Translations under genes and position numbers: made by a program
The notes under the pieces: generated by a model
Databases searched by the model: none
The model's input: only the letters and a program-made list of their open reading frames with translations
What the model was told of the DNA's origin: nothing
Shown here: piece after piece, positions 1 through 6,277 of the stretch
How positions within the stretch are numbered: the first letter of the stretch is position 1
Layout: each line of letters opens with the position of its first letter
NCBI GenBank assembly: GCA_948505485.1
Contig: CAOPQH010000021.1
Coordinates: forward strand, 1-17,047
Origin: an uncultured Clostridia bacterium
GTDB lineage: Bacteria > Bacillota > Clostridia > TANB77 > CAG-508
Direction of reading: 5' to 3'
DNA length: 17,047 nt

Positions 1-3
1 TAT

Positions 4-40
4 AAAAAAGATAGAAAAGTTTTACTTTTCTATCTTTTTT
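4..40. terminator. Hairpin terminator after the gltX-DUF951 gene group
   Basis: Positions 4-19 and 25-40 are exact reverse complements (16 bp; 17 counting the 20/24 pair), with a very short loop. The outer six pairs are A:T, so each arm ends in its own T-run when read outward, which makes this a plausible bidirectional intrinsic terminator. The stop codon of the DUF951 gene (22-24) lies in the loop, so the last codons of that gene form one arm of the stem. Confidence 0.8.
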
Positions 41-210
41 GTTATAGCCTTTAATGCTTTTTGTCTTTCTAAAATAACTATATGTCCACAACCTTGGCAC
101 TTTAATTTAAAATCTACGCCTATCCTAGTTATTTCCCATATTTTACTTCCACATGGATGCTGTTTTTTAGTTTGAACAATATCTCCTATATTATATTTAT
201 CTTTCATCAT
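22..210 (-). CDS. DUF951 family small protein
   Basis: Small protein of 62 residues from the chosen start. It matches the DUF951 pattern known from firmicutes: an early KYNIGDIV segment, then KKQHPCGSKIWEITRIG, then a CxxCGH motif (CQGCGH) near the centre and a basic tail. Its biochemical role is unknown to me; the three cysteines and histidine suggest a small metal-binding or nucleic-acid-associated fold, which is inference. The longest frame begins at a TTG at 231, but family members start just before KYNIGD, so the ATG at 210 (or the adjacent ATG at 207) is more likely. It then overlaps the end of the upstream gene by 14 bases, which suggests translational coupling. The terminator hairpin overlaps its stop codon. 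Confidence 0.85.
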   Translation of the reverse strand: MMKDKYNIGDIVQTKKQHPCGSKIWEITRIGVDFKLKCQGCGHIVILERQKALKAITKKIEK

Positions 211-859
211 TTGTATCACCCATGTTTGCAAATTCAGGAAATCCTATTGTTTTAAATGCTTCATCATGTGCTCTATTATATATTTCTGCAAAGTTATCAT
301 ATCTCATTTCACTTAATACTGTTGTTTCTACTGCTTTTGTTATACAATTTCCATTAGCCTCTAAAAATGTTTTATTTCTATAATCCCATGATGTTAATAC
401 TTTTCTTCTAGCTAGTATTTGTGATTCATCTGTTTTTTTGGCATGACATGGTAAAACTCTTGAAATTCTATTTTGTTCTAATAAATTTGTAAATCTGTTA
501 AAATAATTATTCATTGCTACGTGTGGATAATCTATTCTTGGAGACGTCTCTAATGAGTCTACATACGACTTTTCCATAAGGCTCTTTGCTTCTAATGCTT
601 TAAGCAATACTTGTTCTTTATTTTCTTGATCTTGACCAGTACCAACTCTTTCAACTGAAACTAAATATGATAAATCTTCTGGCATAAATGTTTTCCAATC
701 AACAAAATATATAGCATTGTTTTTAACATTTTCTGTTTGTTCAGGTAAATCTAATTCTAAACAGCTAATAATATTTTTATGCTCATCTTCTCCTATTCTA
801 TTTCCATATTCATCTAATGTTACATCCTCATCACATAGTACTAATATTTTTCCATCCAT
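197..859 (-). CDS. Hypothetical protein, no recognised family
   Basis: A 220-residue protein I do not recognise. It is soluble in appearance: no signal peptide and no membrane segment. The N-terminal 45 residues are acidic (for example DEDVTLDEYGNRIGEDEHKN). The middle carries YFVDWKTFMPEDLSYL (51-66) and a charged stretch, and the C-terminal half has aromatic/basic segments such as RRKVLTSWDYRNKTF. Four cysteines are scattered and do not form a CxxC pair. The start is firm: ATG at 859 has AAAGGA 9 bases upstream, inside the end of gltX, whose stop is only 4 bases away. The gene ends overlapping the DUF951 gene, so the three are very likely co-transcribed. Codon use looks like that of its neighbours. 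No function is assigned. Confidence 0.8.
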   Translation of the reverse strand: MDGKILVLCDEDVTLDEYGNRIGEDEHKNIISCLELDLPEQTENVKNNAIYFVDWKTFMPEDLSYLVSVERVGTGQDQENKEQVLLKALEAKSLMEKSYVDSLETSPRIDYPHVAMNNYFNRFTNLLEQNRISRVLPCHAKKTDESQILARRKVLTSWDYRNKTFLEANGNCITKAVETTVLSEMRYDNFAEIYNRAHDEAFKTIGFPEFANMGDTNDER

Positions 860-863
860 ATTT

Positions 864-2519
864 TTACATCCTTTCTATTGATTTTTTAAATCTTTTTTCT
901 ATTTTTTCTTTTCCTAAAATCTGCATAATTTCATACATATCTGGTGTGTTTGTTCTTGCAGTTAGAGCAACTCTTAGCACTGTGCTTACATCTCCTACAT
1001 GTGCTTTATATTTATCTGGATTTGCTTTGAACTCTTTTACTTCTTTTGCATATCCCATCTCTCCTGCTAATTCTTTTATTTTATCAAACCAAGTTTGTTT
1101 ATCATCATTTTCATTATAATATTTTTCTATGTATAAATTTAATATTTTCTTTATATCTTCTTTATCATTTATAACTTGATATTCATAATTTTGGTTTTTA
1201 TTATAAAAAATATCATCATACATATATTCTATACTTTCTTTAACATCTGACCATTTTGCTATATCTTTTCTTGGCTTTTTATTTCCTCTTTCTATTCCTA
1301 GCACTTTTAAAGAATATTCTTTATCTGAAAGTATATTAACTAATTCTTTATCATATTCGTTTGCCCAATCTAAAGCCTTTTTGTATACTTCTTCTGCTGT
1401 CATTTTTGATATTACAATTTTACCTACATCAAGTAATTTTACTATATCAAATAACGCTCCACTTACACTCATTTTGTTTAGTTGTAATTCAAATTCATTC
1501 ATATCTTTATCTGGATTTGCTCTTCTCCAATTTTCAAAATTAGAATTTGCTATATTTAATAAATATTCTTTTACAGCTTTTTCTGGAATTCCTATTTCTG
1601 AATAATATGATACGGCTGCTTCTTTATCTTTTCTTTTACTTAATTTACGCTTATTTCCATTATCATTTTTCATTATTGGTGCTATATGTGCATATTTAGG
1701 TGCTTTAAATCCTAATTCATAAAATAACTGTAAATGAAGTGGAACTGATGATAACCATTCGTCTCCACGTATTACGTGTGTTGTTCTCATTAAGTGATCA
1801 TCTACAACGTGTGCAAAATGGTATGTTGGAAGTCCATCTGCTTTTATTATAACTATATCTTGATCATGCTCTGGAAACTCTACATTACCTTTTATTACAT
1901 CTTTATGCTTTATTTTTTTGTCTTCTCTTCCTGGTGATTTAAATCTTATAATATAGTTTTCTCCTGCTTTTATTTTTTCTATCATTTCTTCAACTGTTAA
2001 ATGTCTACATTTAGCCCATACTCCATAATATCCTGGTCTTATTTTTGCATTTTCTTGTTTTCTTCTCATTTCATCTAATTCTTCTTGTGTACAAAAACAA
2101 GGATATGCTTTACCTTGTTCTATTAAGTATTTAGCATATGCTTGATATATTTCTTTTCTTAATGATTGCTTATATGGACCGTAATTGCCTTTTTGCTCTT
2201 CTCCTGAAATCATACCTTCATCAGGAGTTAAATCAAAATCATTAAGTGAATCTATTATTCCATCTACAGCTTTTTCTATTTCTCTTTTTTGATCTGTATC
2301 TTCTATTCTTAAAAAGAATACACCTTCTGTTTGTTTCGTTAATTTTTGTGCTATTAGAGTTTGATATATTCCTCCTATATGTACAAATCCTGTTGGGCTT
2401 GGTGCAAATCTTGTAACAATTGCACCTTCTTTTAAATCTCTTTTGGGATATTTTTCTTCATAATATTTTATTTCTTTTGTATTTGGAAATATTAAATTTG
2501 CTAAATCTTTATAATCCAT
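864..2519 (-). CDS. gltX: Glutamate--tRNA ligase
   Basis: Class I aminoacyl-tRNA synthetase of 551 residues that charges tRNA(Glu) with glutamate using ATP. Visible signatures are the HIGH-type motif in RFAPSPTGFVHIGG (37-50), the RIEDTDQKRE segment (71-80) typical of Glu/Gln enzymes, a CFCTQEELDEMR segment after it, and the KMSKS-type loop KLSKR (292-296). The N-terminus MDYKDLANLIFPN and the length (about 550 rather than 470-490) match a longer variant I associate with clostridia. The reading frame extends to a TTG at 2534, but TTGAGGAGAATAATT contains the ribosome binding site GAGGAG placed correctly for the ATG at 2519, so 2519 is the start. It heads a tight group with the two small genes downstream. 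The 419 bases upstream contain the structured element described separately, which could attenuate this gene. Confidence 0.95.
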   Translation of the reverse strand: MDYKDLANLIFPNTKEIKYYEEKYPKRDLKEGAIVTRFAPSPTGFVHIGGIYQTLIAQKLTKQTEGVFFLRIEDTDQKREIEKAVDGIIDSLNDFDLTPDEGMISGEEQKGNYGPYKQSLRKEIYQAYAKYLIEQGKAYPCFCTQEELDEMRRKQENAKIRPGYYGVWAKCRHLTVEEMIEKIKAGENYIIRFKSPGREDKKIKHKDVIKGNVEFPEHDQDIVIIKADGLPTYHFAHVVDDHLMRTTHVIRGDEWLSSVPLHLQLFYELGFKAPKYAHIAPIMKNDNGNKRKLSKRKDKEAAVSYYSEIGIPEKAVKEYLLNIANSNFENWRRANPDKDMNEFELQLNKMSVSGALFDIVKLLDVGKIVISKMTAEEVYKKALDWANEYDKELVNILSDKEYSLKVLGIERGNKKPRKDIAKWSDVKESIEYMYDDIFYNKNQNYEYQVINDKEDIKKILNLYIEKYYNENDDKQTWFDKIKELAGEMGYAKEVKEFKANPDKYKAHVGDVSTVLRVALTARTNTPDMYEIMQILGKEKIEKRFKKSIERM

Positions 2520-2552
2520 AATTATTCTCCTCAATTAATATTTTTTAACTTC

Positions 2553-2582
2553 TTGACTTTTTACTTACAAATAGTTTATAAT
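2553..2582 (+). promoter_or_regulatory. Sigma-A-like promoter, plus strand, facing into the inverted-repeat element
   Basis: TTGACT at 2553-2558, an 18-base spacer, and TATAAT at 2577-2582. Transcription would start near 2588-2590, at the left end of the inverted repeat, running away from gltX. No plus-strand gene follows, so the product would be a short non-coding RNA ending at the hairpin at 2638-2671. Confidence 0.55.
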
Positions 2583-2586
2583 AAAT

Positions 2587-2777
2587 ATAGGAAATGACAA
2601 ATCCACAAACGTGGTTTTGCCGATATAGATAGAAAAACTCACATCTAAATCGTCAATTTTACAGATGTGAGCTTTTTTTATTTATGTAGTTGCTTATTAA
2701 CCCAAACATCACCACCCTTCCTACGAAGATTCGTAATTTAGGTGGCAAAACCACATCTGCTTTTCATCATTTCCTAT
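2587..2777. ncRNA. Candidate structured RNA element between rnj and gltX
   Basis: A 191-base region closed by two perfect inverted-repeat pairs: ATAGGAAATGA (2587-2597) with 2767-2777, and GTGGTTTTGCC (2611-2621) with 2744-2754. Inside are a terminator hairpin (2638-2671) and, near 2711-2745, smaller pairings including TACGAA/TTCGTA and CCACC/GGTGG. Inward-facing promoters flank both ends, so a plus-strand RNA of about 90 nt and a minus-strand RNA of about 145 nt would share the 5' sequence AUAGGAAAUGA or most of it. On the minus strand, CAGAUGUG (2759 to 2752) can pair with the 5' arm of the terminator (2669 to 2662), so the element could serve as a gltX leader. I do not recognise a known family. 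Whether one or both strands are transcribed cannot be told from sequence. Confidence 0.5.
2633..2679. terminator. Bidirectional hairpin terminator inside the structured element
   Basis: CTCACATCT (2638-2646) pairs perfectly with AGATGTGAG (2663-2671). On the plus strand the stem is followed by C and seven T (2673-2679); on the minus strand it is followed by five T (complement of 2633-2637). It can therefore end RNAs coming from either inward promoter. On the minus strand it would act as an attenuator before gltX. Confidence 0.65.
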
Positions 2778-2784
2778 GAACCTT

Positions 2785-2813
2785 ACTATACTATATTTAT
2801 TTATAAAATACAA
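2785..2813 (-). promoter_or_regulatory. Sigma-A-like promoter, minus strand, upstream of the gltX leader
   Basis: Read on the minus strand: TTGTAT (2813-2808), a 17-base spacer, then TATAGT (2790-2785). The predicted start near 2778 coincides with the right end of the inverted repeat. It would give gltX a leader of about 260 nt containing the terminator hairpin. Confidence 0.5.
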
Positions 2814-2938
2814 GCAAACAAAACATTTTTTTGTAATTTTTTCGATTTAAAAACCTTTATAAACTTGATGAGTTATGACAAAATTATAACTAGAACGTAT
2901 ATCCCAACTCACAAACTCGTTGGTTTCAAGGGTTTCAG
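2814..2938. other. rnj 3' non-coding region
   Basis: This stretch separates the rnj stop codon from the promoter of the gltX leader. On the minus strand it contains two modest hairpins: CCAAC/GTTGG (2904-2908 with 2919-2923) and AGTTAT/ATAACT (2871-2876 with 2886-2891). T-rich sequence follows, but no classical stem plus T-run. No gene is seen in it. It may hold the 3' end of the rnj transcript. Confidence 0.4.
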
Positions 2939-4855
2939 CTATACTTCCATTATAATTGGGATAATCATTGGGTTTCTTTTTGTTTTCATAAAAATATAAT
3001 CTCTTAATGTATCTTTTGCTGTTGTTTTTATTGTTGACCAATCACGTATTCCTCTTTCTTCGCATTTCCTTATTTCATGTCTAACAACTGATTTAACATC
3101 GTCCATTAGATTTTCTGATTCTCTTACATATACAAATCCTCTTGATATTACATCTGGACCTGCTACTACTTCTCCTGTATTTGAATCCATAGTAAGAACT
3201 ATTACTATTAGTCCATCTTGTGAAAGGTGTTGTCTATCTCTTAAAACAATATTTCCTACATCTCCTACTCCTAGACCATCTACTAATACTCTTCCACTAG
3301 GAACGCTTCCTGATACTTTTGCTATATCTTCATTTATTTCTAATACTCTACCATTAGACATCATTACTATATTTTTCTTAGGAATACCCATTTGTTGAGC
3401 AGTTTCGCTATGAGCCATTAATTGTCTATATTCTCCATGAACTGGTATGAAATATTGTGGTCTTGCTAAAGCAAATATTAATTTTTGTTCCTCTTGACAT
3501 GCATGTCCTGAAACATGTATTGCTTCTAATGAACTATATACAACTTCTGCTCCTATTTGCATTAAATCATCTATAACTTTTGATACGTATTTTTCATTTC
3601 CTGGTATTGGTGTAGCTGATATAATAATTAAATCATTTGGTGTAATTTTTACTTTTCTGTGTTCTCCTGATGCCATTCTTGTTAAAGCCGACATTGGTTC
3701 ACCTTGACTACCTGTTGTTATAATTACTAATTGTTCGTCATTATATGTTCCCATCATATCTATATCTATGAATATATCTTTAGGACAATCAATATAACCT
3801 AACTCCATTGCTGTATTTATCATATTAATCATACTTCTTCCACATACAGCAATTTTTCTACCATATTTTACTGCACAATTTATAATTTGTTGTACTCTGT
3901 GTACATTAGATGCAAATGTTGCTACAACAATTCTTTTTGTACAATGTAAGAATAATTTATCAAATACTTCTCCAACTGTACTTTCAGACATTGTAAATCC
4001 TTTTCTCTCTGCATTTGTACTATCAGACATTAATGCTAATATTCCTTTTCTTCCTAATTCTGCTATTCTTCCTAAATCCATTAATTGTCCATCTATTGGT
4101 GTATAATCTACTTTAAAATCTCCTGTATGCAAAATTGTACCTACTGGTGTAGTGATTGCTAGCATTACTGAATCTGGAATACTATGAGAACTTCTAATAA
4201 ATTCAACTTCAAATTTACTTCCTAATTTTATTGTGTCTCCTTGATTGATAATATTTAATTTTGTACTTCTTAATAATTTATGTTCTTCCAATTTATTTGA
4301 TATTAATCCAACTGTTAATTTAGTAGCATAAATTGGAATATTAATTTGTTTTAATAAATATGGTATAGCTCCTATATGATCCTCATGACCATGTGTTATT
4401 ATTAACCCTTTTATTTTTTCTTTATTTTTTACTAAATATGAAATATCAGGTATAACTAAATCTATTCCCAACATGTCATCTTCTGGAAAGCATAATCCAC
4501 AATCTACAACTATAATTTCATTTTCATATTCAAAAACAGTTATATTTTTTCCTACTTCATGCAATCCTCCTAATGGTATTATTTTTAAACTTCCTTTTTT
4601 AAATATACTATTATCTTTTACTTTTCTTGTTTTTCTTTCTACCATATCTGTTTTTCTATTTTTTTCAGTTGTTTCCTTTTTTCTTGTTCTTCTTGCAGTA
4701 GCTGTTTTACTTGTAGTTTTAGTTTCTGTTTTTCTTTCTTTTCTATCTGTTTTTGCATTTTCATTCTTTTTTACATATGGTCTTTTTTGCCCCCCTTGTC
4801 TCCTTTGGGTAGTTGCTTTTTTCCCTTCTTCTACATTTGATTTTTCTTCTGCCAT
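2939..4855 (-). CDS. rnj: Ribonuclease J
   Basis: Metallo-beta-lactamase/beta-CASP ribonuclease of 638 residues, with endo- and 5'-3' exonuclease activity in the family; it drives mRNA decay and RNA maturation in firmicutes. Visible motifs are the zinc site HGHEDH (155-160), HTGDFKVD, SDSTNAERKG, and the beta-CASP segment with a late histidine in PVHGEYRQL. The C-terminus KTKRNPMIIPIIMEV is typical. About 85 residues before the core (starting near KIIPLGG, 91) are low-complexity and rich in Lys, Arg and Thr; the usual protein is about 555 residues, so this is an added basic, probably disordered RNA-binding tail. The ATG at 4855 is preceded by GGAAGGAG at ideal distance, and is preferred to the in-frame start 17 codons earlier. 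It has its own promoter and a long leader. Confidence 0.95.
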   Translation of the reverse strand: MAEEKSNVEEGKKATTQRRQGGQKRPYVKKNENAKTDRKERKTETKTTSKTATARRTRKKETTEKNRKTDMVERKTRKVKDNSIFKKGSLKIIPLGGLHEVGKNITVFEYENEIIVVDCGLCFPEDDMLGIDLVIPDISYLVKNKEKIKGLIITHGHEDHIGAIPYLLKQINIPIYATKLTVGLISNKLEEHKLLRSTKLNIINQGDTIKLGSKFEVEFIRSSHSIPDSVMLAITTPVGTILHTGDFKVDYTPIDGQLMDLGRIAELGRKGILALMSDSTNAERKGFTMSESTVGEVFDKLFLHCTKRIVVATFASNVHRVQQIINCAVKYGRKIAVCGRSMINMINTAMELGYIDCPKDIFIDIDMMGTYNDEQLVIITTGSQGEPMSALTRMASGEHRKVKITPNDLIIISATPIPGNEKYVSKVIDDLMQIGAEVVYSSLEAIHVSGHACQEEQKLIFALARPQYFIPVHGEYRQLMAHSETAQQMGIPKKNIVMMSNGRVLEINEDIAKVSGSVPSGRVLVDGLGVGDVGNIVLRDRQHLSQDGLIVIVLTMDSNTGEVVAGPDVISRGFVYVRESENLMDDVKSVVRHEIRKCEERGIRDWSTIKTTAKDTLRDYIFMKTKRNPMIIPIIMEV

Positions 4856-4929
4856 AAAATCTCCTTCCTTTTTATAAATATTAATTTTATTTTCATCTTT
4901 GTACAATTATAAATATCACAAAAAAACAC

Positions 4930-4960
4930 TTATACATAAATTCACTTAAACTATGTATAA
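4930..4960 (-). promoter_or_regulatory. A+U hairpin with T-run in the rnj leader
   Basis: Within the predicted 205-nt leader, 4930-4938 and 4952-4960 form a 9-bp all A:T stem with one G:C pair. On the minus strand it is followed by AGTG and seven T. It has the form of a weak terminator or attenuator, but a stem this A+T-rich is expected fairly often by chance here. Confidence 0.3.
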
Positions 4961-5068
4961 ATTCTAATATTTTTATAAATTTCCGCTCAATTTAATTATT
5001 CTCTTTTCTCGTAATTTAATACATAAAAACAAAATCTCTTTTATGCCCTATTGGCAATCACTAGCGTT

Positions 5069-5097
5069 ATTATACTATTATTTTTATATAAAGTCAA
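5069..5097 (-). promoter_or_regulatory. Sigma-A promoter of rnj
   Basis: On the minus strand: TTGACT (5097-5092), exactly 17 bases, then TATAAT (5074-5069). This is a near-consensus housekeeping promoter. The start near 5062 leaves about 205 nt of leader before the rnj ATG. The leader has no gene. Confidence 0.75.
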
Positions 5098-5103
5098 GTA
5101 ATA

Positions 5104-5172
5104 GAACAAAGCGGAAAGCCTTAATATTAGCATAATTTTAATTTTACTCTTTGGCTTTCCGTGAATTTGTTC
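5104..5172 (-). terminator. Long hairpin between the ROK kinase gene and the rnj promoter
   Basis: Two stacked stems: GAACAAA (5104-5110) with TTTGTTC (5166-5172), and CGGAAAGCC (5112-5120) with GGCTTTCCG (5153-5161), around a loop of 32 bases. It begins 12 bases after the kinase stop codon and ends just before the rnj promoter, so a transcription terminator is the likely role. The downstream sequence TATTACTTGACTT is only moderately T-rich. Confidence 0.5.
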
Positions 5173-5184
5173 GTGTGCCATATA

Positions 5185-6075
5185 CTACAACACACTTCCT
5201 ATTATACCAGCATCATTTCCTAATAATGCTGTATATATTTTCACATTTTCTCTTTTGTTAAATAGTAAATTTAATTTTATTATTCTATCTTTTAATTTTT
5301 CTAATAGCACATCTTCAAAGTATACAAAACTTCCTCCTATTCCAATTATGCTAGGCTCAAATATATTTATTAAATTTGATATTCCTATTGCTAAATATTC
5401 TACATAAGTATCAACTATACTTTTAAAAGGTTCTTCTTCTCCCTTTTCTCTTAACATTTGTAATAATTCTTCTCCCCTTGTACTTTGGTCTACTCCTAAT
5501 GCATCTCTTAAATTATTTTTTAAAACCTTCATACTTGAATATGCCTCAAAACAACCCTTATTTCCACATTTGCATAATTTACCATCCTTCTCTATAACCA
5601 TATGCCCCACTTCAAAACCAGGAACTTCTTTTGCCTCTAGTAAATCATTATTATAAATTACTGCTCCACCAATACCAGTTCCCAAAGTTAAAAAAAGTGC
5701 ATTTTCACTTTTACTTATACAACCATATTTATGTTCTGCTAACGCTGCACATTTAGCATCATTTCTTATTTTTATAGGCAAATTAATCTTCTCTTTTAAA
5801 TCATCTACAATATTATAATTTTCAATATTTAAATTAACGGATTTTAAAATAGTATCCTTTGTTACCGTTCCCGGTATAGCAATTCCCATTTCTTTTATCT
5901 TATACTTTTTTAAAAATTCCTCTGTATGTTCCGTTATATACAATTTAACAATTTCCTTCACATTACGCTTTTCCTTTTGTAATATTCTTCTCTCCTCTTT
6001 TTCTAAAATCTTTCCATCATTATTAATTACACCAATTGCAATATGACTTCCACCTAAATCAATTCCTATCTTCAT
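5185..6075 (-). CDS. ROK family sugar kinase (glucokinase-like)
   Basis: Cytoplasmic ATP-dependent sugar kinase of 296 residues. Visible are the N-terminal phosphate loop GIDLGGSHIAIGV (4-16), RNDAKCAALAEH (104-115) with the catalytic Asp106, the second phosphate motif LGTGIGGAVI (131-140), and the ROK zinc site with His158 in EVGHM and three cysteines in CKCGNKGC (168-175). The C-terminus LLGNDAGIIGS fits glucokinase-type ROK proteins, which phosphorylate glucose or a related hexose. No helix-turn-helix precedes the kinase domain, so it is an enzyme and not a NagC-type repressor. Substrate cannot be fixed from sequence. ATG at 6075 has AAAGGA upstream. It stands between the pilus locus and rnj with hairpins on both sides, so it is probably a separate transcript. 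Confidence 0.9.
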   Translation of the reverse strand: MKIGIDLGGSHIAIGVINNDGKILEKEERRILQKEKRNVKEIVKLYITEHTEEFLKKYKIKEMGIAIPGTVTKDTILKSVNLNIENYNIVDDLKEKINLPIKIRNDAKCAALAEHKYGCISKSENALFLTLGTGIGGAVIYNNDLLEAKEVPGFEVGHMVIEKDGKLCKCGNKGCFEAYSSMKVLKNNLRDALGVDQSTRGEELLQMLREKGEEEPFKSIVDTYVEYLAIGISNLINIFEPSIIGIGGSFVYFEDVLLEKLKDRIIKLNLLFNKRENVKIYTALLGNDAGIIGSVL

Positions 6076-6130
6076 ATTAAAATCCTTTCTTTATAAAACT
6101 ATAAAATATTTCCTTTTTAAAATTGTAGAG

Positions 6131-6210
6131 AAGCCACGCGTGTGTATAGCACTTTTCGCTTGAGCTTGACGAAAGCGAAAACGTCCTATACACAGGTAGC
6201 TTGGCGGTGG
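6131..6210. repeat. Intergenic hairpin repeat, internal copy
   Basis: An 80-base imperfect palindrome with two perfect 9-bp arms: TGTGTATAG (6141-6149) with 6186-6194, and TTTTCGCTT (6153-6161) with 6173-6181. A terminal CCAC (6134-6137) pairs with GTGG (6207-6210). The part at 6181-6207 recurs inverted at 17021-17047 with 26 of 27 bases identical. It is less A+T-rich than its surroundings. Two open frames cross it (6077-6277, 6091-6327) but have no family similarity, and I read them as chance frames. Confidence 0.7.
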
Positions 6211-6237
6211 TGTTAGAATAAATACAACTCTTAAAGC

Positions 6238-6268
6238 AATAAAAGCAAGTATATAACTCGCTTTTATT
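6238..6268 (-). terminator. Terminator hairpin of the pilus locus
   Basis: AATAAAAGC (6238-6246) pairs with GCTTTTATT (6260-6268), extended by three more pairs after one mismatch. On the minus strand it lies 9 bases after the pilC stop codon, and its 3' arm is T-rich and is followed by TGCTTT. It is the natural end of the pil transcript. Confidence 0.6.
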
Positions 6269-6277
6269 AACACACAC

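Noticed and set aside
2520..2534. TTG start for gltX, five codons upstream of the ATG.
   Set aside because: This segment contains the GAGGAG ribosome binding site for the ATG at 2519, and the family N-terminus begins at that ATG.
2700..2745. Possible T-box leader of gltX: minus-strand AAGGGUGG resembles the start of the T-box core AAGGGUGGNACCGCG.
   Set aside because: The sequence continues UGAUGUUUGGG, so the UGGNACC core is missing. The match lies about 60 nt from the terminator instead of in an antiterminator, and no Stem I is visible.
2587..2777. 6S RNA, suggested by length (191 bases), closing stem and large internal loop.
   Set aside because: The inside is branched and contains a terminator with T-runs, which does not fit the long single terminal stem of 6S RNA. 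I cannot exclude it without a covariance search.
2587..2777. Miniature inverted-repeat transposable element.
   Set aside because: No target-site duplication is visible next to the ends and no second copy exists in the window. The fit of both promoters to the ends suggests RNA function. A genome-wide copy count would decide.
2847..3041. A 64-codon minus-strand frame overlapping the end of rnj.
   Set aside because: It begins inside rnj in another frame. The rnj C-terminus (RNPMIIPIIMEV) is normal for RNase J, so there is no frameshift to explain and no separate gene is supported.
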